A DNA stretch of 64,000 nt from contig NC_081217.1 of assembly GCF_902713425.1 (NCBI RefSeq), positions 12,606,589-12,670,588 on the forward strand, read 5' to 3'. Below the pieces are notes generated by a model. That model did no database searches and was not told the DNA's origin. It saw only the letters and a program-made list of their open reading frames with translations. How positions within the stretch are numbered: the first letter of the stretch is position 1; each line of letters begins with the position of its first letter. This document shows, piece after piece, positions 42,389-53,261 of this stretch. Made by a program: the position numbers and the translations under genes. The stretch is from Acipenser ruthenus. Taxonomy: Eukaryota; Chordata; Actinopteri; Acipenseriformes; Acipenseridae.

Positions 42389-43138
42389 AGGCATTCTTTT
42401 CGTCAATTGCCTTTCTGTCAAGCCAGTAAACCTGTATATAATGAGAAACGTTCAACCACTCTGAAACCCCATAATAGAATCCAATGCCTTTGCAAATGTG
42501 TTTTGAAACTGTTCATTTTTCACCCAAATGCGGTTCTCAAATTGTTTTGCCTACTTTTTTATATTGCTGTTATTATTTTTTTCCAGAGTAAGACGAAAAG
42601 GCAAACATCCATGAAAAAGTTCAACACTGCTACAGCGCTTGAACTGTCTCAAACGTTTAGCTTTAAAACGTGTACATTGAAAGTCTAACATCTTTAACAC
42701 AATCATCTGTGTTCCAGTAGCGGGTAATCCACATGGTGATCAATAAAGTGAATGCTGGCTTTGTTCACATATTAGCAAGACGTTTTCAGGATTCACACAT
42801 ATTCTGAACAAGCACTCTAGAATATGGTAATGAAAGGACAGGAAAATAACAGGTTTATTGGCTCTGGTCTTGTATCGTCACCCTGACTACTGTCCGTAAG
42901 GAAGTGGCATTAATCCAAACGTAATTATGTAAGGTTACCAATGCGCAAATACGCAGCATATTAAAACTTCTTCACAATCTTAAATCTTCACACATGAATT
43001 TCAAATGCTTACCGATAAGTACGGCCCTTTCCCAATGTAACACACGGCTGTGTTTGAACACCGATGGCTTGGATATTTATTAAACCATGATACTATTGTT
43101 CCCACTTTAGTACTTCCAAATGGATGCTTCCCATGTCA
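42389..43138. other. Spacer of array unit B
   Basis: From about 42810 it matches 18117-18449. The first 400 bases have no counterpart and no gene; the 117-codon frame at 42335 runs through the tRNA remnant and is not convincing. Confidence 0.55.
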
Positions 43139-43211
43139 GCCCTAGTGGCCTAATGGATAAGGCACTGGCCTCCTAAGCCAGGGATTGTGGGTTTGAGTCC
43201 CATCTGGGGTG
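43139..43211 (+). tRNA. tRNA-Arg (anticodon CCU)
   Basis: Acceptor GCCCTAG / CTGGGGT pairs with G-T wobbles, discriminator G. The anticodon stem CTGGC/GCCAG encloses CTCCTAA (CCT). The T arm GTGGG TTTGAGT CCCAT carries a wobble. It looks usable, though the TTC of the T loop reads TTT. Confidence 0.75.
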
Positions 43212-43383
43212 GAGTGTTATAAAAATGAACATAATTATGTTATGTTTTATTGGCATGTGATATTTTGTAGGTCTTGTTATCTGCTAGGTCCGCTCACGCT
43301 AGCCACAACGTGTTTGAGTGCTGTGGCAGGAGCAATGAAGCAAGTCAGTTTTTCAGTTAAAATAACTATCTACTTTGTGTTTT

Positions 43384-43455
43384 GTGTATGGGTGGATCGA
43401 GCCCGCGACCTTGGCAGTATTAGCACCACGCTCTAACCAACTGAGCTAACCGGCC
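43384..43455 (-). pseudogene. tRNA-Ile (AAU)-like, 3' end degraded
   Basis: The minus strand GGCCGGTTAGCTCAGTTGG and the loop CTAATAC (AAT) are good, but the T stem (GCGGG / CACCC) and the acceptor 3' half do not pair with the 5' side. Confidence 0.65.
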
Positions 43456-43738
43456 ACACATGAAGTTTGTTATTAAAACCAGAGAAAAACAAGTCCTGCG
43501 GACATTATGATTCTACCAAGATATGTTAAACTCAACAATAACACATTCAAAGTATTGGAAAGGCATAATTAGAGGCCTCATCTTTATGAGGCAGTTTAAC
43601 AGTGTGAAGAAAGTGGCGAGGTGCGGGCTTGCGGTGACTTTCTCTCATTTAAAAACCCGTGATTTGAATACTAACAAGAAAAAACAAGTAAAATTACCAA
43701 GCATTCGGTGGACGTTTTGGAAATAAATTAAGAAGAGT

Positions 43739-43820
43739 TGTCAAAAGTGGGATTCGAACCCACGCCTCCATGGAGACTGCGACCTGAACGCAGCGCCTTA
43801 GACCGCTCGGCCATCCTGAC
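43739..43820 (-). tRNA. tRNA-Leu (anticodon CAG)
   Basis: The anticodon stem CTGCG/CGCAG with loop TTCAGGT (CAG), a perfect T arm GTGGG TTCGAAT CCCAC, a long variable arm and A73 are all present. The acceptor GTCAGGA / TTTTGAC has two G-T pairs. This is the best Leu(CAG) copy in the window. Confidence 0.85.
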
Positions 43821-43907
43821 TTACCTCATTGACTTTGCACAACACTGCAGTACCCTGCTGAACCTCCAATGTCTGACGCTGCAGTAAATCACCTGGTGTT
43901 TCTATTA

Positions 43908-44828
43908 AGGAGGGCGACCTGTTTCGTCGCATTCTATATGGGATCACAAGGACACTCCTCTTACAGAAAGAAAATATACGGCAAACACAGCGATCGCTTC
44001 ACGGTTAGAAACAAATCAGAACAGTGTTAGCAAATTAACTTCATGAAAAAAAAAACACAGGCATTACATAAATGTTACAGATATGTTTCGTAGACAAAGT
44101 TGGAACATAACTGAGTAGATTTCTAAACAATCCGCTAGTAAAAGACATTATCTCAAAGCGCTATCATTTCTTTCCAGCTCTTATGAAAGACAAATATGGT
44201 TGCGCATTATATCACAGAAAAAAGGATAATCCTAGCGCTTCATTTAATCCCTCGGGTTGTACCGTATGGAGATAGAAGATCCATTTTGATTCACATTGTA
44301 ATAGTTTTTGATCGAGATTATCACCTCCTTGAGCTTTAAATATTTTTTGTATGCCACGGAATTTCAGATCTGAAATGGAATGTTTGGCATCTACAAATTG
44401 TCTAGCTAGTGGTGAATGGATATCTTTTCTCCTAATTGAACTTTTATGCTTGCTCAATGCGCAATTGTAACTGTCTAGTACTTTTATCATTGTCTATGCA
44501 CAATACCTGTCATGTAAGCCTATTGGTATCAGACCGATCACAATTAATGTGATCCATGTTTTCGGTCAGATTTATAGTTTTAATCAATCATCGAAAAAGC
44601 AGCAGTGCTTTGCAACTGTAGGTCGTCTTTCTTACCTTTTTGGTAAGATACCCACTCAGAACGTGTCCGCATCCTCCAGCCCCCTAAGGAACACTGGAGC
44701 GGTCATCAATAACAGCGAGCAGTTGGCCAAAAACGACAATCGCTGTCTCCTTCACGCTCAAAAACAAACACTCTCACTCTTCCTCGTGGATAGCGAGTCC
44801 AAACACTTTAAATACGCATTTCGCTAGC
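43908..44828 (-). mobile_element. Penelope-like element fragment (copy B)
   Basis: The open part 44212-44490 encodes KSSIRRKDIHSPLARQFVDA, GGDNLDQKLLQCESKWIFYL and PEGLNEALGLSFFL, the clear C-terminal GIY-YIG pattern of Penelope-like elements. It matches 36241-37387 throughout, including the non-coding flank ending GCATTTCGCTAGC. Confidence 0.65.
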
Positions 44829-47531
44829 AAAATTTTTTTTTCTTACCACTTTCCCTCATTACAATTTTACCATGCAAAAAAACCTCAATTTTATAACACA
44901 TACCAATACTCATCTACCCATACATACACAGAAATAAAACTCAGCCATCCAACACATCCATCAAACCTTTCCATTTTTCCCTACATTTTCCCTCCCCATA
45001 TATACTTTCATTCTCATTACTTTCACCTTCCATTCGAAACAAATAGGCCTCTAATACAGTGGTTTTGTCTTTTTCTTTTTTCAGTGCTATGTTGCTTTTT
45101 TCCCATAAAGCCATCTTCCCCAAACTTATGAGTCCAAACAGGTATGTAATGTTCCTTAGGGAGTTTGAACACCCCCTCCCCAAACATAACACAATCCACA
45201 TCTAAAACCCAATTCCCCTCAAATATTTTCAGCAAACCTGCACATTTCGTCCAGAATTGCTTTGCAAAATAGTACTCCCAGAATACATGTTTAGTTTAAT
45301 AATCATTACATTTACCTCTTGGACACTGTCGTGGATGCACATCCGTGTCTATGTAATATCTCCCTTACAGGAAGCCTATTTAATGCTCCCAACCAAACCA
45401 AATCCTTCACTTCATTTTCCAAATACTTTTGTTGCATTTTCCCCCATTCAATTGATCTTAAATCCACATCCAACTTAACCCCCCACTCATCCCTTATCAG
45501 CCCATACATCTTTTTGTGATTTAATAAAATTTCCCTATTTACCAAATTTTTATGCACTTTCAAAAAGGACACTATGATCATAAAACGTCAGCCTGGTTTC
45601 TGAATGGGGCACCCTATTATCCCAATAAACAAACTCTCTCAATGAAATCCCTAACCATAATCTCAAAAAATAATGATTTGTGACAATTTCATCAATAAAT
45701 TCTTAACACATTAGATTTACAAATAAACAATCCAATTTTAAGGGAAAACACGGCACGTCCCTTCCCCCTCCTCCATTTTCCCGTACATAACTTCCCTCTT
45801 CACACACTCGTATCTCCCTCCCCAAATAAAAGAAAACACCCCCCTTAACTTTTGTTTGCATCTTACCGGAACCGGAAACACATTGGCAAGATACAGCAAC
45901 GTAGGTAGGATCTGTGCTTTCAACACCAAAACCTTCCCTGATATGGTCAGTGTCCTGCTTCTCCATATATTCATTCTTTTCTTTACCTTCTCAATTTTTT
46001 CTTCACAATTTTTCCTTGTCCCATCCTTCCTGTAGAACCGTACCCCCAAGATCTTTAGCCCGTGCTGACGCTCCTCAACCCCGCCTTTACCCTCAGTTCT
46101 CTTATCCCACTTCCCACAATACATCAGATGACTTTTTGTAGGTTCACCTTTGAACCTGTTGCTTGGCCATATAAATCTATCACCTGGAATGCTCTATCCA
46201 TGTCCCTTCAAAACCTCATTCCTTACAAACTCTGCAAACGATTCAATAAAAATAACATACAACAGCGGCGACCATAGGACATTCCTGCCTCACTCCTTCC
46301 TGTTCTATTTTTCCCCACTTAAAAACCCGTTAATTTTCACCCTACTGAAAGCCGCCTTATACATAGTTTTTATCCACCCCATAAAGGTTTGGCCAAAATT
46401 CATTCTTTCCATTACCTCAAACAAAAAATCATGACTAACCCTATCAAAGGCTTTCTCCTGATCAATATTCATCAAACATAATGGTACTTCCCTTCCATTT
46501 ACCCATTCAATTACATCCCTAATTAATTGTAAATTCAAACCACTGTGTCTGCCCACCACTCCACATGTTTGATCCTCATTTATCAATCTAGGCATTACTT
46601 TTTTAATCTGTTTGCCATTACTTTACCTAGAATTATTTTCCACACATAACAAAGTAACCGGCCTCCAATTTAATAAATCTTTATCCCCTTTTTTAAAAAT
46701 TAAACTTATTTCCCCCATCCTCAGTGATTTGGCCATCACCCCATCCTTAAGCATCTCACTATACACTTTAGTAAAATCTCCCCCCCAAAATTTCCCAAAA
46801 GCACAAATACAATTCTTTTGGAAGCCCATCACACCCCGGTGTCTTCCCATTCTTTAATGATTTTAAAGGTGCCTCCACCTCTTCCTTGTTTATCCCCTGT
46901 CCAAATCTTCTTTTCCCTCCTGACTTAACTTTTTTGTAATGTTACTTAAAAAAAACATCACCCTTCTCCTTATTTCCTCTTTTTCCAAACAATTCCTGAT
47001 AAAACCTTTGCACATACTTCAACATCTCTCCAGTCTGTTTAATTGACCCATTTTCACTGGTCAGTTCACTAATGACAATTTCTCTTTCTCCCTCACTGTT
47101 TGAAAAAAAAAAAAAACCTAGAGCACTTCTCATCCTTTTCATTTTCCTCTACCCTTGCCAGAAAAGTAAATTCCTTAACCTTTTTTTCTAATTTACATCT
47201 AATCTCCTTTTTCACCTGTTCATATATTTTAACATTCACCTCCCTCCCCTCATTAAGTTCAGAATTCATATTTTCCAGTTTATTTTGCAACTGCTTCATC
47301 TCATATCTCTCCTATTTCCTCAACTGCTTGCAAAATTGTTGACAGAATTTATCTATTCTCTTTTTTACTTCCTCCCACCATTTTACCAATTTATCAAAAC
47401 TATCTTGCATCCTCCTCCAATTACCATATAAGGCTCAACTCTCTCTTAAAATCCTCATTTTCCAAAACAGAAATTTTCATTTTCCAATACCCCAGGCCAA
47501 TGTCTGGGCTTTTCACTTCAATAGAACTGAA

Positions 47532-48863
47532 GTAACAATTTTTTTTTTTTTTGTTCCTGGGTAGTAAGTGTTATTTCCTAATTGCTTATGCCTCAAGTAT
47601 AGAAAATTGCTATTATTCTCCACAAACTTTGCTTTTGTGACCAGGACAGTGATATTTTGAAATTTACCTATTTCCAATGAGAACGGGCAAATTTGTGTCT
47701 TCGTTCACAAAGTCAGAAAAAAACAACATATGAATCCAAATTAACATGTATTTATACAAAAGTAATTCAAAAATGACTACAAAAGATTTTAGAAGTGAGT
47801 AGTTTTTCGAGATTTACGATTATACTGTAAATCACTTTCACGAATCAGCCCCCGAATGTAGTCTCCCATCATGTTCTCGTTATACTGTCCTTCACTGACA
47901 GCTCATCCAGGAGCCTCAAAGCCGTGCTGCTCCATAATGGTAACAAGTACCCGTCTCTTCCCCTGGCTCACTCGGTGCACCTCAAAGAGGATTACAACAG
48001 CATCAAGATCTTGCTGGACGCCTTGAAGTATGATGAGTACGGCTGGGACCCCCGGAAGGTGCTGATGCCACCACTGCACATCAAATTGGGCCTTATGAAA
48101 CAATTTGTCAGAGCTCTAGATAAGGAGTCGGCAGCCTTCAAGTACCTTCAAGACTTCTTCCCTAAGCTGTCTGAGGCAAAGGTCAAAGCCGGTGTCTTCG
48201 TCGGACCACAGATAAAGAAGATCCTGGAGTGCAATGAATTCCCCAAGAAGCTCACTAGTAAGGAGAACGTGGCTTGGAACAGCTTTCTCGCAGTGGTTTG
48301 GGGCTTCCTGGGCAATCACATGGCCGAAAAACTATGTGGAGCTGGTTGAGACTCTGGTGAAGAACTACGGCACAATGGGCTGTAGGATGTCCCTCAAAGT
48401 CCATATCCTTGATGCTCATCTTGATAAATTCAAGGAGAACATGGGCGCGTACTCGGAGGAGCAAGGCGAGCGCTTCCACCAGGATATACTGGACTTTGAA
48501 CGCCGCTACCAAGGACAGTATAACGAGAACATGATGGGAGACTACATTTGGGGGCTGATTCGTGAAAGTGATTTACAGTATAATCATAAATCTCAAACTA
48601 CTGACTTTTCTAAATCTCTTGTAATCATTTTTGTATTACTTTTGTATAAATACATGTTAATTTGGATTCATATGTTTTTTTTTCCGACTATGTGAACGAA
48701 AAGACACATTCGCCCATTTTCTCATTGGAAATAGGTAAATTTCAAAATATCACTGTCCTGGTCACAAAAGCAAAGTTTGTGGGGAATAATAGCAATTTTC
48801 TATACTTGAGGCATAAGCAATTAGGAAATAACACTTACTTCCCAGGAACAAAAATTGTGTTAC
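47532..48863. mobile_element. Foldback-type DNA transposon with partial transposase-like ORF
   Basis: The ends are GTAACA..AATTTTT..GTTCCTGGG and its inverse. Inverted arms of roughly 350 bp (47532-47890 and 48515-48863) enclose a centre of about 620 bp. The right arm contains the 3' end of the ORF and the left arm is an inverted copy of that same coding end (for example ACTACATTTGGGGGCTGATT inverted at about 47855), so the left side is not a normal terminus with its own unique sequence. No clear target duplication was found. It is non-autonomous and sits in LINE 2. Confidence 0.75.
47924..48695 (+). pseudogene. Transposase-like ORF remnant, widespread fish/arthropod family
   Basis: The product contains NGNKYPSLPLAHSVHLKEDY, KVLMPPLHIKLGLMKQFVRA, NEFPKKLTSKENVAWNSF and EEQGERFHQDILDFERRYQG, a family I recall as many uncharacterised, repeat-borne proteins in fish and arthropods. 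I cannot name its superfamily. Compared with the usual version the N-terminal half is missing, a central segment is skipped after YDEYGW, and one frameshift near 48340 splits the rest. Confidence 0.6.
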
Positions 48864-49080
48864 ATAGTGTAATATCATGATCTGAACACCACATGGGGAT
48901 AATCTTACAATCACTAATTACACACTCTTTATTTACAAAAATGTAGTCTAATCTCCTACTCACACCTCTTGAATTTCTCTAAATATTCTAGAACTGTCCA
49001 CCAAGGCATAGTCTCCCACCTCCTTTTTCAGATACTTGGCTGAAAAATATTTAATTTACATTTACAACAATCAAATCATC

Positions 49081-49117
49081 CAGGGAGGTGTTAAAATCCC
49101 CCCCCCCCCCCCCCCAA
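49081..49117. repeat. C-rich run
   Basis: About 17 C in a row interrupt LINE 2 sequence. Confidence 0.8.
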
Positions 49118-49223
49118 AATAACTTTCCTATTCGTGCTCAGCAACTCGGGTAATTAAGATTTCCAACCTAGCACTCCTACTGGTTGGTGCATACATATTA
49201 ATCCCCCCTAAATGCTTCCCCAT

Positions 49224-49224
49224 G

Positions 49225-49303
<79 letters not shown>
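49224..49303. repeat. (GT)n followed by poly-T
   Basis: About 50 bases of GT and about 29 T lie in the LINE 2 endonuclease region. Confidence 0.95.
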
Positions 49304-49306
<3 letters not shown>

Positions 49307-49960
49307 TATATCTACATACATTAATCTACCTGGTATTATTATTTGTGACTCCAAGAACCAATCAAATCCCCTAAAAACCATCCCCACCCCATCTGCATGC
49401 ACATTACCAATGCTCCATAGAGAGGGCCCTGCTTTCCATTCTTTTGAAAACCGTTTACAGTCCTCAAAGTTCTTCAAATGGCACTCCTGTAAAACACAAA
49501 TCTCAAAATCCAGATTCATTAAAGACAAAAACAAAGACGCTCTTTTACTAGAGTACTTCTTTCCTCTGGTGTTCATCGAAATTACTTTAAGGTGCATCAT
49601 GTTCACAAAGATTAATATTTGTTTATTTGCTTTTACCCTATTCATATTCCTTTTTCTTCCTCGGTCTCTTTTCCTTTCTTTTCCTCTGTAAACCCAATTA
49701 ATCCTTTAAACCCAATTAATCCTTTGAACCCCTCCACTCCATTTTTTTCCCAGATAACCTTCCGCCTCAGAACTTTCTACCTCCGAATCTTCCATCTCAA
49801 ACTCACCGACTCCTCGATCACCTGGGATCCACCAATGACCGACACCACTGAACCATCCGAATCCCCAAAGGTCACATCCGATATTTCCTATAAAACTTTC
49901 AAACCTATTATACGTTGACACTATCTCCTCGTCAATGTCTATCAATTTCTTTTCCTGGTA

Positions 49961-51061
49961 CTATGTTCTCCTTCCACGCTCTCCCCCCCAGGAAATGTTA
50001 TTTATGTTGGTATCCAGAATCACCGTACCTTTTGATCCTCCACTATTCTCTTCTTCCATACCCTCAGGCTCCTCGCCCTCCTCTTCGTTTTCATAGGGAG
50101 TTAACACCCCAGCCAGCTCAGAATCTGTAAATGAGACTCCTTCCTTGATTTCTCCCTGTTCTTCCGCCTCTCTTTTATCTCTCTCCAATACGACTGCTTT
50201 AGTGGGGGCAAACATCTTACTTGTCTCCTTGCTATTACTGACGAGGGCCTTCTGGGTCTTTACCTCCTCCATGGCCTCATCTTTTGCCCTTAGACTTCCA
50301 CGCTCCTCTTGTCCTCTAGCAACACTTGCGTATGATCTGTTTGGGCATGCTCTGAATAGATGATTTGTCGACCCACATTCGTTGCACGCTCTCGGCTTTG
50401 GGCAAGCTTGATCAAAATGCCCTAGTTCTTTACAGTTCAGACATTTCCTCTTCTCACATCTAAACTCCTAATGCCCTACCTCATCACATACCCTGCAAAT
50501 CTGAGGTTGTCTTGAGTAAACCATATATCCCTTCACTCTCCCAATTCTGAAGGTAGCAGGTGGATGGAAAAATCCTTCAAAACCATTTTCATCCTCCTTC
50601 AGCAACACCTCGTACTGCCTCTGACCGTTCCACATACCAAACCTGTCTCTTCTATACATGGGTCCAGATACTATTTCCACATAATCCACCAAAAATAAGT
50701 CTACTGCAACATCTGGTACGTTCATATCAAACATGTTCAAGGTTATCAGTCTGTAATTATCCCTCTCCATTGATCTTACCTTGAACTTGTTTACTGGGTG
50801 GACTTCTTCATTCTCCATATACTTCACCATGAGCTTCTTTAAATAGGTCTGACACTTCATTGTCACGTCCAAATACTTTTCTCTGCCGTTCCTCTGTATA
50901 CCCAGGATCTCTTCAAAGTTTACTTCCAGCTGACCAATGATGATTTTTTCAATTAATTCCTCCCTCAGCATCTCCTCCTCTTCCACTATTCCTCGCCAAC
51001 AAAATCTCGCCGTATTCTTTGCACCAACTCTTCTCTCAAATTTCTTTCGCCATCCTCCCAT
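49961..51061 (-). pseudogene. ORF1 of Tx1-like LINE 2, one in-frame stop
   Basis: The N-terminal part (MGGWRKKFERRVGAKNTARF) and the RRM-like middle are followed by CRVCDEVGH, then CLNCKELGHFDQAC and CNECGSTNHLFRAC zinc knuckles, and an acidic Glu-rich tail. A TAA near 50467 interrupts the first knuckle. Organisation matches ORF1 of LINE 1, but the sequence is clearly different. Confidence 0.7.
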
Positions 51062-51109
51062 CGATTTTTCTCTGACATTATAGCAATGATTCCTGAAAGT
51101 ATTGTTTTA

Positions 51110-52196
51110 TGGGCAAGTTTTGTTTGTATTTAACTAGTTTGGGATTCTTTCTGTTTGTCCTGGTTTTATGACGACTTCATTGAAACTAACGACCGCAATA
51201 TGTTCTGTCCGGAGTCCATTGGATAAAGCAGCTGTCTTAATTGACGTGCTGCTTTAAAAGCCAGCTGCTGGATGGTGACGGGAGTGTGCCCTTGACAGAG
51301 ACAGGTTGTGTTTGTGAATGCCAGGAAAAGACAGAGCGCCTTTTGTTTGTTAATTTTAGTTTAAGTTTTGTTTTTAGTGTTTATTCCAGTTTGATTGGAA
51401 AATGAAATGTTCTACCCACGAATGAGTTGATCCATGGAAGTCGTGATCCGTTAATGCTTGCTGTATGTGGTGAGAACAAAGTAGGTTTGTGTAACTGAGA
51501 AAGTATATGGTTAAATCGACTTTTGTAATATATTGGCTCTGTTTTTCTCTCGCGTTGGGCCACTGTTCATTGTTTATGGGCTAATTGATTTTATGATGCA
51601 TCTATTTTTAGAATTGAAACCGGTAATTCTATTTTAATTGTATTAATTGTGTTGGTGGATTTTAAAACATATGTCTTGTCTGGGGGGTTAATGGAGTGTG
51701 AGCTTTGTCTATAGGATTTATCTTAGTTATTCTTTATGGCACTGTCACTCTGTATATAGTCCATTTGTAAATTGTGAACCTTTTCATTTCTCAACCATTT
51801 TGCTTTGCAGTGTTAATGTTTTTTTGTTTTTCTTTTTGCAAATTGTTGATTTATATATTGTGTTCATGGTGTTATATGGGATTTCTTTATTTTGATTGTT
51901 TTGATTTGTGAAATGGTTATTTTTATTGTTTACACTGAGATATTATTGGGGAAAGTGTGTAATTGAGTTGCTTGGGTTTACTTTTTATTTTTTTCCTATA
52001 TCGTATTGATGTGTTTAGTGAAGTGTCGTTTTAGAATTTGTTTTTGACATTGTATCCTCTCTTTCTCCATTCCTTCTGTTTTTTTAAATTGTATATTTCT
52101 TATTAAAGATATAATTGATTGAACTATCCTTGTTTGTACATTTGTCCTATCTGAGATTGGCTGTCCAATTAAAAGGAGCCTGGCCCTGGGTATTAC
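51110..52196 (+). repeat. Probable 5' LTR of a second gypsy type
   Basis: About 1.1 kb with a TATA-like GCTTTAAAAGCC (51250), an ATTAAA signal near 52105 and an end GGGTATTACA, followed by TTGACACAGCCGGCAGGATT. The 5' limit against the LINE 2 leader is uncertain. The matching 3' LTR is not in the window. Confidence 0.45.
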
Positions 52197-52268
52197 AACT
52201 TGACACAGCCGGCAGGATTGGACTCTTTTTTTTTTTTTGTGCTGATCTCGTTTTAGGATAGGTGTAAT

Positions 52269-52903
52269 ATGTCTAATGAGGAAGCGGGGCTTATTATAGC
52301 TTCTGTGTCAATGATGATCCCGTTTTTGATGGGGGGGGGGGACAATTGTAGTGTGGGGGATGTGAGTTTAGTAGAATGGAAGTCTAGTCTTGAAGCTATG
52401 TTCAGAATCTATGCATTACTGGAGACTAAGCAGTTGGATATTGTGCTCTCTAGTTTAGATGTGGAAGCAAAAAGGGAAATGCAGATTTTGCCAGATGAAA
52501 GCAAATGTATAGTAAAACAAGTATTTGAGAAATTAGAATTGTATGGCGATAAGACAACTACCTCGACCTTACGCTCCCTGTTTTTCAGCTGCAGACAGAA
52601 ATCAACAGAAAATATTAGGGAATTCTCACTAAGTTTGCAAGAATTATTCTCCAGAATGAAGAAACGGGACTCCAGAGGGATTGGTGATGAAGACATTTTA
52701 ATCCGGGACCAGTTCTTGAGTGGCTTGCAGGACATGATGTTGCGACAAGAACTACGAGCAAAGATCTTGTTAAATGATGGTTTGTCTTTTACGGATATCC
52801 GTAGAGATGCAGTATTGCATGTTGAGGCATTTGAGGGAGAAGAATCTACCGTATTCCAGTGTCGGAGCTCAGTTCAGCAAAAGTCTCAGACTGTGGCTGA
52901 AGA
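52269..52903 (+). pseudogene. Gag region of gypsy type 2
   Basis: It starts MSNEEAGLIIASVSMMIPFL; the capsid-like part has EWKSSLEAMFRIYALLETKQ and ENIREFSLSLQELFSRMKKR, a pattern close to vertebrate Ty3/gypsy Gags. The frame is cut by the L2 LINE at 52904. Confidence 0.65.
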
Positions 52904-53261
52904 AATTATTATTATTATTATTATTATTATTATTTATTTCTTAGCAGACGCCCTTATCCAGGGCGACTTACAATCGCAAGCAAATACAAATACATTCAAG
53001 TGTTACAATATAAGTCATACAATAAGAACAAGAAATACAATAATTCTCAAGTGTGACAAACCACAATTCAATAATACAGCAGATAATAGTGATAGTTACA
53101 TCAGGATATGATTAAGTACAAAATACTACAGATTAAACACTTGGGAGATTACAATATTCTGAGGTACAGGATTAAATGCAGTAAAATAGGGGGCAGATAA
53201 GAGCAAAATAAAGCATATTTAAATGAAGGGTGATAGTGTCCCAGGATACAACAGAGGAGTT

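Larger units (their letters stand above)
44941..49645 (-). pseudogene. ORF2 of Tx1-like LINE 2 (broken, interrupted)
   Basis: The endonuclease start VISMNTRGKKYSSKR and CVLQECHL lies near 49500; RT parts LLNWRPVTLLCV (near 46650), MNIDQEKAFDRVSHDFLF (near 46450) and GWIKTMYKAAFSRVKINGF follow, with GVRFYRKDGTRKNCEEKI near 46030. The C-terminal part runs to about 44941. Multiple frameshifts, a GT/T microsatellite and a transposon insertion disable it. Confidence 0.7.
44829..51100 (-). mobile_element. Tx1-like LINE (number 2), with a nested DNA transposon
   Basis: This is a second Tx1-type LINE, clearly different in sequence from number 1, reading right to left: ORF1 (about 49950-51061), ORF2 endonuclease (about 49320-49645), RT (about 45700-47300) and a 3' end at about 44829. 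A 1.3-kb element at 47532-48863 and microsatellites interrupt ORF2. Both LINEs share a short leader motif (CCTGAAAGTATTGTT on the plus strand). Confidence 0.75.

Noticed and set aside
42335-42688. 117-codon ORF
   Set aside because: It runs through a tRNA-Asn remnant and has no recognisable domain.
49212-49691. ORF over the GT/T run with a Cys-Val and poly-Phe stretch
   Set aside because: Microsatellite translation opposite the LINE 2 endonuclease.
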